From Pigoraptor vietnamica (lineage: Eukaryota; Opisthokonta; Filasterea): a stretch of DNA of 16,862 nt. The notes beneath the pieces are model-generated. The model saw only the letters and a program-made list of their open reading frames with translations. It had not been told where the DNA came from and made no database searches. Below, one piece after another: positions 9,273 through 16,793 of the stretch (position 1 is the stretch's first letter; the number at the start of each line of letters is the position of its first letter). The stretch covers positions 1 through 16,862 of the forward strand of contig CALSCQ010001230.1 in the NCBI GenBank assembly GCA_943704525.1. Reading direction: 5' to 3'. A program made the translations under genes and the position numbers.

Positions 9273-11380
9273 CGCGCGCGCATACATCTGTCTGGTTAAC
9301 CCAAGACCTCGTAGCGTTAAGTTCAGTTTGACCCTTGTGACCTCCTACTCAACAAAGCGTCTCACAGGTACCATCGATGCGCTGTTTCTACGCCACGAGG
9401 GCAATCTCGGCGCAGTCGGCGCTTTTCTGAAAAATGCGCAGCCAATCGGCGCGGGCGCACGAGAGGTAACAGCTGCAACGCCATGTTACTGTCTGAAGAC
9501 CATTCCACATGCAGACGCTTTCGTTCAGACGCTTCGCTCCCCCAACTTATTTTCCGGTCGTTTTCCGCCCATTGCTTGTGTATTTCCGCCTCTCACGACC
9601 CATCCCCTCTCTTCACTCCTTTTGACAGAGCCTTGGAACTGTTGCGAGTGTGCGCTTCTGCCACGGCCATCCTGCGCCCATTCCTGCGTACCCCTTGCTG
9701 CGGTGCGCGCCCTTCCCCGCGCTGGCAGACTTCTCCACGTACGTCCCCGACACGTTCCTCCTCGACGACACCAGTCCGGACGGCTCGGGTTCGATGCGCG
9801 AGTTCTGGCTGTCGACATTTGAGCGCACGCTCCCGCGCGTGAAGAAGCAGATTGTGGACGGGTACGGCGGGTCGCCGCAGGTGCTCGAGCGCGCGAACGA
9901 ATTTGAGGAGCGGTTCGGCCGCATTCTGACGAACATGCGCAACGGCGGAAGGTGCGCTGTGCTGTGTTTTAGAAAAGGGTCGCGTGTCTCCCCGTGGATG
10001 TTGTCTTGGTGTGGTGCGTCTAATGCATGCTGCGTGGATGTGTCGAGCGGCGTGAGTTAGTATATAACTGCGCGCGTGAGATTTATGGCGCGTGATGGTG
10101 CGCTGTGCTGTGCGTCAGAGATGAATCGCGTGTCTTCCCGTGGATGTGTGTCGTGTGTGTGGTGCGTTGCCTTCTACCAACGCCTCCGTGGACGTGTGTA
10201 GGCGCGTGAATGAGGTTTATAGCTGCGTGTGAGTGTCGATATATGGCGCGTGTGGGTGTGCACGAGTGCGTGAGTGAGGATGGCTGCACGCGTGTGTCAC
10301 ACCGTATGTCCCTGACGTATCGCACTCGACAGTGCGAACGTTGCGAGCGTGCGCGAAATTTTCGACCTCCGCCAGCGCTGCCTTGTCGAGGCCGGCGTGC
10401 CTGACCCGTACCTTCGCGTGAAGCAGGTGCATCGCTCTTGCCTGCGTGTCAGCAAGCGTCCTTGTGCTTGTTGTTGAGGCGTGGTTTCGTGCGCGTGTCA
10501 GCGAGTGTCTGCGTGCTTTTCATTGTTGCGGCGTTGGTCTTGTGTGCGTAATTGGTGTTCTCCTTAAACTGTGGCGAAGCGTTTGCGCTGTGCCGAGACC
10601 CCTTTGCTAAGCCGTCATCCCTTGTCTCCGCAGCGCGACAACGACAACGCGCTGCGCCTTCTCTCCTCGCGCCTCGCCGCCCTCGACGCCCTCCCGCCCT
10701 CCGAGCGACAGCACGCGCTGCTCGAGGGTGTGCTTGCGGGCAACATGTACGACTGGGACGCGTCGGCCATTCTCGACATCATTCAGCGCGACGGATCGCT
10801 CGATTTTGAGGCGGCGCGCGCGTTCCTCCGTCGCCCTTGGCTCGAGGACGACAGCGCCGCGTGGCATCGCCGCACGACCGACGGCGCGCCCCACAAAAAG
10901 GCTGTCGTGTTTGTGGACAACAGCGGCGCGGACATTGTGCTCGGCGTGCTGCCTCTCGCGCGCGACATGATACAGCGAGGCACGCGCGTCATTCTCGCAG
11001 CAAACTCGCGCGCCGCCCTCAACGACGTGACGCACTCTGAGCTCGTCGTGCTCGTCGACCGCGCGGGCGCGCACTGCAGCCTGTTTGCGGAGGCGCTCGC
11101 GGACGGCCGCCTGTCCATCATGGAGAGCGGCAGCGGGTCGCCGTGCCTCGACCTCCGCCACATCGACGGGTCGCTGGCGGACGCGTGCAGGGACTGCGAC
11201 CTCGTCGTGCTTGTGGGGATGGGGCGCGCGCTGCACACAAACTACCGCGCGGCGCTGTCGTGCGAGGCCCTGAAGCTCGCCGTGGTGAAGAACCAGCGCA
11301 TCGCTGAGCAGTTTGGCGGTCGATTGTACGACGTTGTTGTGCGTTACGAGGCCGGCTGCGCAGTGCCACCCGCGCCATGA
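6796..11380 (+). CDS. PANK4: Pantothenate kinase-DUF89 phosphatase fusion (PANK4 / plant PANK2 type), nine exons
   Basis: Coenzyme A pathway enzyme. Exons: 6796-6937, 7200-7454, 7745-7983, 8309-8632, 8958-9078, 9368-9465, 9629-9951, 10333-10426, 10634-11380; all introns are GT-AG and the 2343-nt CDS is in frame, giving 780 residues (human PANK4 is of similar length). The N-terminal type II pantothenate kinase domain (about 43-386) has A-I-D-I-G-G-S-L-A-K-L, T-G-G-G-A-Y-K-Y (132-139), V-N-I-G-S-G-V-S-I and [11 protein letters not shown]. The Glu in K-L-D-E-M-D-C-L (Glu156) and the Arg in Y-E-R-I-G-G (Arg221) are present; human PANK4 has Val and Trp there and is kinase-dead. The C-terminal DUF89 phosphatase (about 420-775) keeps the metal ligands Asp627-Asn628 (V-D-N-S-G) and Asp663 (L-N-D-V-T), expected to dephosphorylate 4'-phosphopantetheine. 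The acceptor of exon 7 (9629) is the least certain junction: it preserves phase, but its first 15 residues have no clear counterpart. Confidence 0.94.
7071..7140 (+). repeat. (TC)35 microsatellite in PANK4 intron 1
   Basis: Seventy bases of uninterrupted TC lie 59 bases upstream of the intron 1 acceptor, after a short TCAC run. As a long polypyrimidine tract on the sense strand it could affect splicing factor binding or form a triplex (H-DNA). Confidence 0.97.
8697..8884 (+). repeat. (TG)n tract with nested 18-bp minisatellite in PANK4 intron 4
   Basis: TG runs are broken by three perfect copies of an 18-mer, CGTGTGTCTCGTGTTTTG, at 8697-8714, 8741-8758 and 8777-8794 (spacings 44 and 36). This makes a higher-order repeat inside the microsatellite. 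It is entirely intronic: the donor is at 8633 and the acceptor AG ends at 8957. Confidence 0.95.
9199..9287 (+). repeat. (CA)n plus (GC)n alternating tract in PANK4 intron 5
   Basis: Strict pyrimidine-purine alternation runs for 89 bases: mostly CA with two CG interruptions, then TGCGCGCGCGCATAC. It is intronic, with the acceptor AG at 9366-9367. It is a strong Z-DNA-type sequence. Confidence 0.95.
9951..10254 (+). repeat. Diverged tandem duplication (about 146-158 bp unit) filling PANK4 intron 7
   Basis: The unit beginning GGTGCGCTGTGCTGTG at 9951 recurs at 10097. Matching blocks keep order: TCGCGTGTCTCCCCGTGGATGT (9980) with a one-base variant at 10126, GTGGATGTGT (10033) with GTGGACGTGT (10188), and ATTTATGGCGCGTG (10081) with ATATATGGCGCGTG (10239). 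The offset grows from 146 to about 158 through small insertions. The unit starts at the exon 7/intron 7 junction, so it carries a copy of the splice donor. Confidence 0.8.
10444..10533 (+). repeat. Diverged ~49-bp tandem duplication in PANK4 intron 8
   Basis: GCGTGTCAGCAAGCGT at 10444 recurs as GCGTGTCAGCGAGTGT at 10493, and the similarity continues into GTGCTTGTTGTTG versus GTGCTTTTCATTGTTG. The copies are imperfect. Confidence 0.55.
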
Positions 11381-11537
11381 GGGTGCGCCGCGGCGGGTCC
11401 GTGGCGCCGTGTGTTTGGTGTCCGTAGGTTCCCGGTTGTTATGTCGTGAGACCGGCTGTGTGTTTGGTGTGACAGTCCCCTTGTTACTGCCCCCAGCATG
11501 TTATTCGCCCACGTGGTAATGAACGAAGGCCTCACGT
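11381..11537. other. Short convergent intergenic spacer with 13-bp direct repeat
   Basis: Only 157 bases separate the PANK4-like stop from the far (3') end of the opposing LRR pseudogene. GTGTGTTTGGTGT occurs twice, at 11409-11421 and 11458-11470. Its GU-rich character would suit a 3'-processing element, but no canonical AATAAA precedes it. Confidence 0.5.
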
Positions 11538-13428
11538 TTACTTCCACCACTGTGAAAAACCAACCAGACGTCTTACCGTCTTCAGAGGGGACATGTCAGG
11601 TATTCTGCACCTTCCCACATCCAACACACAAACATTGCGCAGCGCAGACACTTCAACAACGCCTGTGTCCGTCAAGTGGAGTGTGTGCACACCCCCCAGC
11701 GCCGACACATCAGTAACACCAGCGCAGTATGACAGGTCGAGCGTATGGACGCAGCCCAGCGCCGACACATCAGTAACGCCAGTGCAGCGGAACAAGTTGA
11801 GTGAATGGACGCGCCCCAGTGCCGACACGTCCACGACGCCATTGCAGTACGAAAGGTTGAGCGTGTGCACAGACCCCAAACGGCTGACGTCTCGCACGTC
11901 CGTTCTGGAGAGGTCCAAATCTTAAACAGAGCCGAGCGCTGACGCGTCCTCAACGTGCGTGCAACTGGCCAGCGACAGGGTATGCACGCGCCCAAGCCCC
12001 GACACATCCCTGACATTCGTAAGCGATAGGTTCAGCGTGTGCACTCGACCGAGTCCCGTTGCATCATCCAACTTGTTCCAGCTGAGGTCTAGGCGATGGA
12101 CGGCGCCCAGAGTTGCAAACGTCTTGGCTGCAAGGCCATTACAGTCATGCAATAGGAGCGTGTGCACGTTCGTCAAGGCAGAGACGTCCGTTACCCCATG
12201 GCAGGCGGTCAGGTTCAGGTGGTGGACGTTGCCCAGCTCGAATACATCCACGAGCGCTACATAGCTCCATATTAAGAGTGTGGACGCGACCGAGACCAGC
12301 GCCAGAGCGAACCGCGTCACAATACGTGAAGTCGATGGTATGGACGCCGCCCAGGTGCGAGAAATCGACCGGAGTCCCATCGAACGCGCTCCTGAGAACA
12401 AGGGTGTGGTTTCCGCCAAGCGCGTCGAAGCCCGCCAACTTTGAATTCTCCGAGAGTGTGAGCGTGTGCACGCCGCCGAGCGCCGAGACGTCACGAGCAG
12501 GCACTGCCGCCCAGTGCGCGTCGGTTGGTTGTTCGATGTTCGGGTCCGGGTACGGGCCACCCGTGAGGTCGAGGACGTGCACGTTCGCAAGCGCCGACAC
12601 ATCGATGACGCCTCTGCAGTTTCTCAGCACCAGCGTGTGCATATTACGCCCGTTTGACACGTCGACGAGGCCGTCCGAGGACGAGAGATCGAGTGTGTGC
12701 AGGCGCGCGAGCTCCGGGGGAATGGCGCGCAGCCACGAACTCTGCAGCTCGACCTTGACGAGGCCTCGAAGAGCTGCAAAGCCGTCAAGTGGCACCGCGC
12801 CCATGCCAACGTACGGAATGTGTGGGCGCACGATGTTCTTGAGCACGACCTCCTGCACGTCGACGAGACTCGCGAGGACATCGACGAAGCAGTTGCGCAG
12901 CGTTATGCGACGAGGGCGCAGGGAGGAAGCGTCCTTCACGAATCTGAGATCGAGAACGGGAACGCGCGCCAACGAAGGCAGAATCTCTTCGGTATCGAGT
13001 ACTGAGATGAAAACTTGCGCACAATATGGAAGACTCGACGGCGGAAATCCATTGTCTCCATAATCGTGTGCACGTCCGCCAACGCCGACGAGTCCGTCGC
13101 AGTGACCCTGACGTCGCGCAGGTCCGCCGTGTGCACGTTCGCAAACGGCGAAAGGTCGCTCAGCGAGTAAAAACCGCGCACCCTGTCGCCGCCCGCCACG
13201 AGCACGAGGCGGCGAATGGGAATGACCGCAGCGACCTCCTCGCGAAACGCAGCATCCTCAATGTACCTGAAGTTGTACAGCGGCCACAGGTGATAGAGCC
13301 GCTCGAGACGCAACAGGGCGTGGAGGCGACTGCAGACCTTCGCGAGCGCACCGACGTCCGCATTCGCAAGGTAGGGGACGACGTGCGTCACGATAACCTC
13401 CGAGGGGAAGATCGCCGAAACCCGCCAT
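11538..13428 (-). pseudogene. F-box/leucine-rich-repeat protein gene, disrupted
   Basis: The intact ancestor was probably a substrate adaptor of an SCF-type ubiquitin ligase. An ATG at 13428 opens M-A-G-F-G-D-L-P. After a frame change within a run of four C (plus-strand G 13404-13407) the F-box-like sequence continues: P-S-E-V-I-V-T-H-V-V-P-Y-L, then A-K-V-C-S-R-L-H-A-L. A second frame change lies at about 12990-13075 and a third at about 12250-12260, inside a repeat that would otherwise have normal length. A TAA at 11922-11924 replaces the His codon of a repeat's V-H-T-L, while six more repeats follow in the same frame to a TAA at 11538-11540. About 18 repeats of consensus VHTLxLSxCxGVxDVSALGx (20 residues, 60 nt) are recognisable. 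The neighbouring genes have intact frames, which favours real lesions over sequencing error. Alternatives are sequence errors or several shorter genes; no plausible introns bridge the breaks. Confidence 0.72.
11695..11870 (-). repeat. 60-nt tandem repeats encoding the most regular LRRs
   Basis: A 23-base block (CCCAGCGCCGACACATCAGT plus AAC) is identical at 11695-11717 and 11755-11777, exactly 60 nt apart, and a diverged copy follows at 11815. This is the DNA signature of recent repeat duplication within the LRR array. Confidence 0.85.
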
Positions 13429-13807
13429 CGTGGCGAACGAGCCGAGTGGGCGCGTGGTCGAAGTGACCCACGTAGCCTCTGGCTGACAGGAAAGTTAGCA
13501 TAAAGTGGCAACGTGTGTCTCGCGATTATAACGCCACTGGGTCTGCGTTCACGTCTAGGTGAGTGAGGGTGAGTGAGGGTGAGGGTTCCCTGCGCAGTCA
13601 CGTGATGGAAGCCCTCTGTGTGAGTGAGGGTGGGGGTTCCCGTGTTGTCGCGTGACGTGGTCATGTGGCTGTTTGTCCGGGCTTGCGGTTGCCTCTGTGT
13701 GCGTCACTCTCCGCAGATTTCCGCGCGTTCCCTCTCCTCAAAAACAAGAGCAGGTGCGCGTGTGCGTGTGCGCACTTCGCTCTCCACGCACTCTCCCAGC
13801 AGCACAC
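13429..13807. promoter_or_regulatory. Divergent 5' region between F-box/LRR pseudogene and hexosaminidase gene
   Basis: These 379 bases hold the upstream region of the hexosaminidase gene. They contain a GTGAGTGAGGG-based direct repeat (13569-13608 and 13620-13660), each copy followed by an E-box-like element, and a pyrimidine-rich leader just before the ATG. An AG after CTCTCCGC near 13717 and a GT near 13753 could bound a 5' untranslated exon; that is speculative. Confidence 0.45.
13558..13660. repeat. Imperfect direct repeat (~40 bp, 51 bp apart) with E-box-like elements
   Basis: Copy 1 reads GTGAGTGAGGGTGAGGGTTC... and copy 2 GTGAGTGAGGGTGGGGGTTC.... Each is followed by a 10-mer one base away from GTCACGTGAC: GTCACGTGAT at 13597-13606 and GTCGCGTGAC at 13647-13656. 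They lie about 150-210 bases upstream of the hexosaminidase ATG. Confidence 0.6.
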
Positions 13808-14529
13808 ATGGCGCGCCTGCTGTGCCTTGCGCTGGCCCTTGCGGCGGCGGCCGTTGTCATGGCCGACACGACGTCCATCTGGCCGATGCCCGTCTCCGTC
13901 ACCTCTGGGAACACCACCCTCACCGTGATGCCCGGCGCGTTCTCCTTCTCTCACAAGGCGCAGAGCGGTGTTCTCTCGCGCGCGGTCGAGCGCTACGCCG
14001 GCATCATGTTCTCGCACGGAGCGCACGTGTCGCCCGCGAAGGGCACTGTCCTGTCGCGCGTTGACATTGACGTTTCATCCACCGACGAGACGCTGACGCT
14101 CGGCACGGACGAGTCCTACACGCTGATGCTCCCCGACGACGGCACTGCGGGCCTCATCCGCGCCAAGACTGTGTACGGCGCGCTGCGTGCGCTCGAGACG
14201 CTCAGCCAGCTCGTTGAGTTTGACTTTGACGAGAAGGCGTACCGCATCTCCGGTGCGCCGTGGGCTGTTGAGGACATGCCGCGGTTTGCGCACCGCGGTC
14301 TGCTGATGGACACGAGCCGCCACTTTCAGCCGGTGGCGGAGCTCAAGGCGCTTGTGGACGCAATGGCCTACTCCAAGCTGAACTGCCTCCACTGGCACGT
14401 CGTGGACTCGCAGGTGCGCCCCTTGTTTTGGTGTCGCGTCGTGCGCGTCGGCTGGTCTGAGAGTGCGTGTGAATGTGGGGAGTGGAGATGTAAGTGGACG
14501 TCTTGCGTTTTATTGTGGAATGGGATGAC

Positions 14530-14578
<49 letters not shown>

Positions 14579-16146
14579 GCTGACTGCGCATGTTGCCATT
14601 CGCCGCAGTCGTTCCCCATGGAGGTCGTGTCGTACCCGCAGCTGTGGCGCGGCGCCTATTCGGACCAGGAGCGCTACACGCAGGACGACATTGCGGACAT
14701 CGTCGCATACGCGCGGTGAGCCACTCGCCCACTTTGCCTCCTGCCTTCATTCACTCTTGATCCCTCTTGCGCATCCGCTCACACCACGTCCCACGGCAAC
14801 ACTACTTGGTCCCACTTGTCTCTTCGCATGACTCCATCGCCTCTCTCTCTTACGTATCCCCTCACACCACGTCTATGTTTCACACCAACACGCCTTGCTG
14901 TTCTCACTCTTCTTCGCCTGTGCATGCTTCCTCCACGCACATCCCCCTACGCCCTACCTTCCCACGCGCCTCCCATTGACGCGCACTTTGCACCCGCAGC
15001 GACCGCGGAATCCGCGTCATGCCCGAGTTTGACGGCCCCGGCCACGCCGCCAGCTGGTGCGTCGGTTACCCGCAGGCGTGCCCGTCGACCACGTGCCTCG
15101 AGCCCCTCAACCCCGCGACGAACTTCACCTTTGACCTCGTGGGTGTTCCGTGTGGCTTTTGGTGCGCTTGTGCAGTCGTGTGCGTGCTCTAAGGCAGCCT
15201 TGTCGTGTTGGGCGCTGTATTGTTATGCGGTAGAATGCGTACACTCTCGTCGTTTGCGCCTCTCTTGTCTCACGCGTGCGCGTGCGCAGATTGAGTCTCT
15301 GCTGGGCGAGGTGACCGGGCGCAAGACGGGCGCGGGCCTCTTCCCCGACGCCCTCGTGCACCTTGGCGGCGATGAGGTCGACACGAGCTGCTGGACCAAC
15401 ACGCCCTCGATTGCCGCGTGGATGGCCAGCAACAACCTCACAGCCGACGGCGCCTGTGGGTGACCTGTCCACACAAACAAACAGAGGCGCATCTGTCGCA
15501 ACGCACACTCGGTTGTTTGATTGTTCAACGGTGTCCTGCTGCTACTTACACGCATGATCCCTCACCCCTCTCCCTCCCTCTCCCTCCCTCTCACTCCCTC
15601 TCCGCCGCAGACATGTACTTTGTGAAGCGCGTGCATGAGATTGCGCTGTCGCAGGGCCGCCAGCCCGTCGCGTGGGAGGAGGTCTTCAACCACTTCTCGA
15701 CCAACCTCGACAAGCGCAGCATCATCCACATCTGGCTCGACCAGCGCAACCTCGCCAAGGTCGTCGCCGCCGGCTACCGCGGCATTCTCAGCGACACGTA
15801 CTGGTACCTCGACCACCTCGACGTCACGTGGGAGACGCTCTACACGAACGACCCCTACATCGGCATTGACGACCCCGCGCAGCAGGCCCTCGTCCTCGGC
15901 GCCGAGGCGTGCATGTGGGGCGAGACGGTCGATCCCTCGGACCTCCAGTCGACCGTGTGGCCCCGCGCGGCCGCCGCCGCCGAGCGCCTGTGGAGCCCTC
16001 GCACCGTCAGCGACACGACGGCCGCCGCGCCGCGCCTCGAGGCCTTCCGGTGCCTGCTCACCCGTCGCGGGATTGGCGCTGCGCCCGTGCAGAACGCCGA
16101 CGCTCGCACGGCGCCGCCGGGCCCTGGCGGGTGCAAGACACAGTGA
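13808..16146 (+). CDS. HEX: Beta-N-acetylhexosaminidase, GH20, lysosomal type, five exons
   Basis: Hydrolyses terminal N-acetylglucosamine or N-acetylgalactosamine from glycans and glycolipids, in lysosomes or secreted. Exons: 13808-14413, 14609-14715, 15000-15138, 15290-15455, 15611-16146; all introns are GT-AG and the 1554-nt CDS is in frame, giving 517 residues, close to animal and amoeba HEX subunits. Residues 1-19 are a signal peptide (M-A-R-L-L then a Leu/Ala core ending V-M-A). An N-terminal GH20b-like region precedes the catalytic barrel, which has R-G-L-L-M-D-T-S-R-H-F, H-W-H-V-V-D-S-Q-S-F-P, V-M-P-E-F-D-x-P-G-H, the catalytic pair in H-L-G-G-D-E-V-D (Asp312-Glu313), and A-C-M-W-G-E-T-V-D. 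N-glycosylation sequons include N-T-T at 35, plus N-F-T and N-L-T. The C-terminal R-C-L-x-x-R-R-G-I-x-A-x-P is typical of HEXA/HEXB-like proteins. The start ATG is the first in frame after the pyrimidine-rich leader and yields the signal peptide. Confidence 0.96.
14533..14575 (+). repeat. (CA)21 microsatellite in hexosaminidase intron 1
   Basis: A pure CA run sits about 30 bases upstream of the intron 1 acceptor (AG at 14607-14608). Confidence 0.97.
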
Positions 16147-16294
16147 GCGGCCGTTGGGCAGCCTGTGTCACCCCGCGGTGGGCGCTTTTTTCCTGAGATT
16201 GTGTCATAAACAGAGCGTTTCTGACAGCGGCGCGGCTTGCGGAGGGACTTTTTCGGGATGTGTAACTCTCAGACCGTTTGTTACAGAAGCGATG

Positions 16295-16346
<52 letters not shown>

Positions 16347-16432
16347 GACTTGTCGCGTTGATCACACAACGTCTTCCTTGCGCACCCCTTGTCAAAACAG
16401 GGCCATTGGCGCACACACACAACCGCGCGGCC
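16147..16432. other. 3' flank of hexosaminidase gene with A48 tract
   Basis: Noncoding sequence between the hexosaminidase stop and a possible next start. The A tract at 16297-16344 begins about 150 bases after the stop, following GATGAT; no canonical AATAAA precedes it. I see no gene here. Confidence 0.6.
16297..16344 (+). repeat. Poly-A tract, 48 bases
   Basis: Uninterrupted A48. It is complementary to the T36 tract at 16467-16502, 122 bases away. Confidence 0.95.
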
Positions 16433-16464
16433 ATGGCACAGCACGGTGAGCCTGGGCCGGTGTC

Positions 16465-16503
<39 letters not shown>

Positions 16504-16591
16504 TGCCTCCCTATCGCCTGCTCCCCGTGTCGCTGACTTGAGCCTCGGTTGTTTTCCTTTGCAGCGCCGTTGAATGAGGCGTTGCGCGCTG
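16433..16591 (+). CDS. Possible 5' end of a further plus-strand gene (two tiny exons, partial)
   Basis: An ATG in good context (GCCATGG) at 16433 opens M-A-Q-H and meets a GTGAGCC donor after 13 bases (exon 16433-16445). The following 119-base stretch ends with a textbook acceptor (CTGAC near 16530, then GGTTGTTTTCCTTTGCAG ending 16564). The next 27 bases continue in phase (A-P-L-N-E-A-L-R-A) to a second GTGAGCC donor at 16592. Both junctions are phase 1. The rest would lie beyond the window. The protein is unrecognisable at this length, so this rests on splice signals alone. Confidence 0.3.
16467..16502 (+). repeat. Poly-T tract, 36 bases
   Basis: Uninterrupted T36, within the proposed first intron of the partial gene and 62 bases before its acceptor. 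Confidence 0.95.
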
Positions 16592-16792
16592 GTGAGCCAT
16601 TCACTCTTGCCTTTGATTCGTGAGGCCGTGCGTCGGAGCAGTGTGACTTTGTTACACGCGCCTTCGCTCGCTACCGTTGACTTCGGCGCTCTGTGTGTTT
16701 GCGTGTGTCTTCGTTCGCACGTGTTGCGCTCTCTTCATTGTTGCGGCCGTGCACGTCGCCTGTGTGTCGCCTTGGCCTGCGTGTACGTCGCG

Positions 16793-16793
<1 letters not shown>

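Noticed and set aside
8309-9331. PANK4 exon 4 read onward through the TG and CA repeats as one 340-codon frame
   Set aside because: Only 8309-8632 is homologous; the rest is Cys-Val and Thr-His repeats from an intron. Splicing at 8632 to 8958 restores PANK homology.
9511-9628. Alternative acceptor (GCAG at 9511-9514) for PANK4 exon 7
   Set aside because: Reading from there in the required phase meets a TGA before the conserved region; the acceptor ending at 9628 keeps the frame.
11695-11870. Regular 60-nt repeats as a CRISPR-like array
   Set aside because: The repeats translate in frame as LRRs, the spacing is protein-driven, and the genome is eukaryotic.
12990-13013. A 21-nt GT...AG segment as a mini-intron explaining the second frame change in the F-box/LRR gene
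   Set aside because: Introns elsewhere in the window are 107-381 nt; such a tiny intron would be exceptional, and it would not explain the other breaks.
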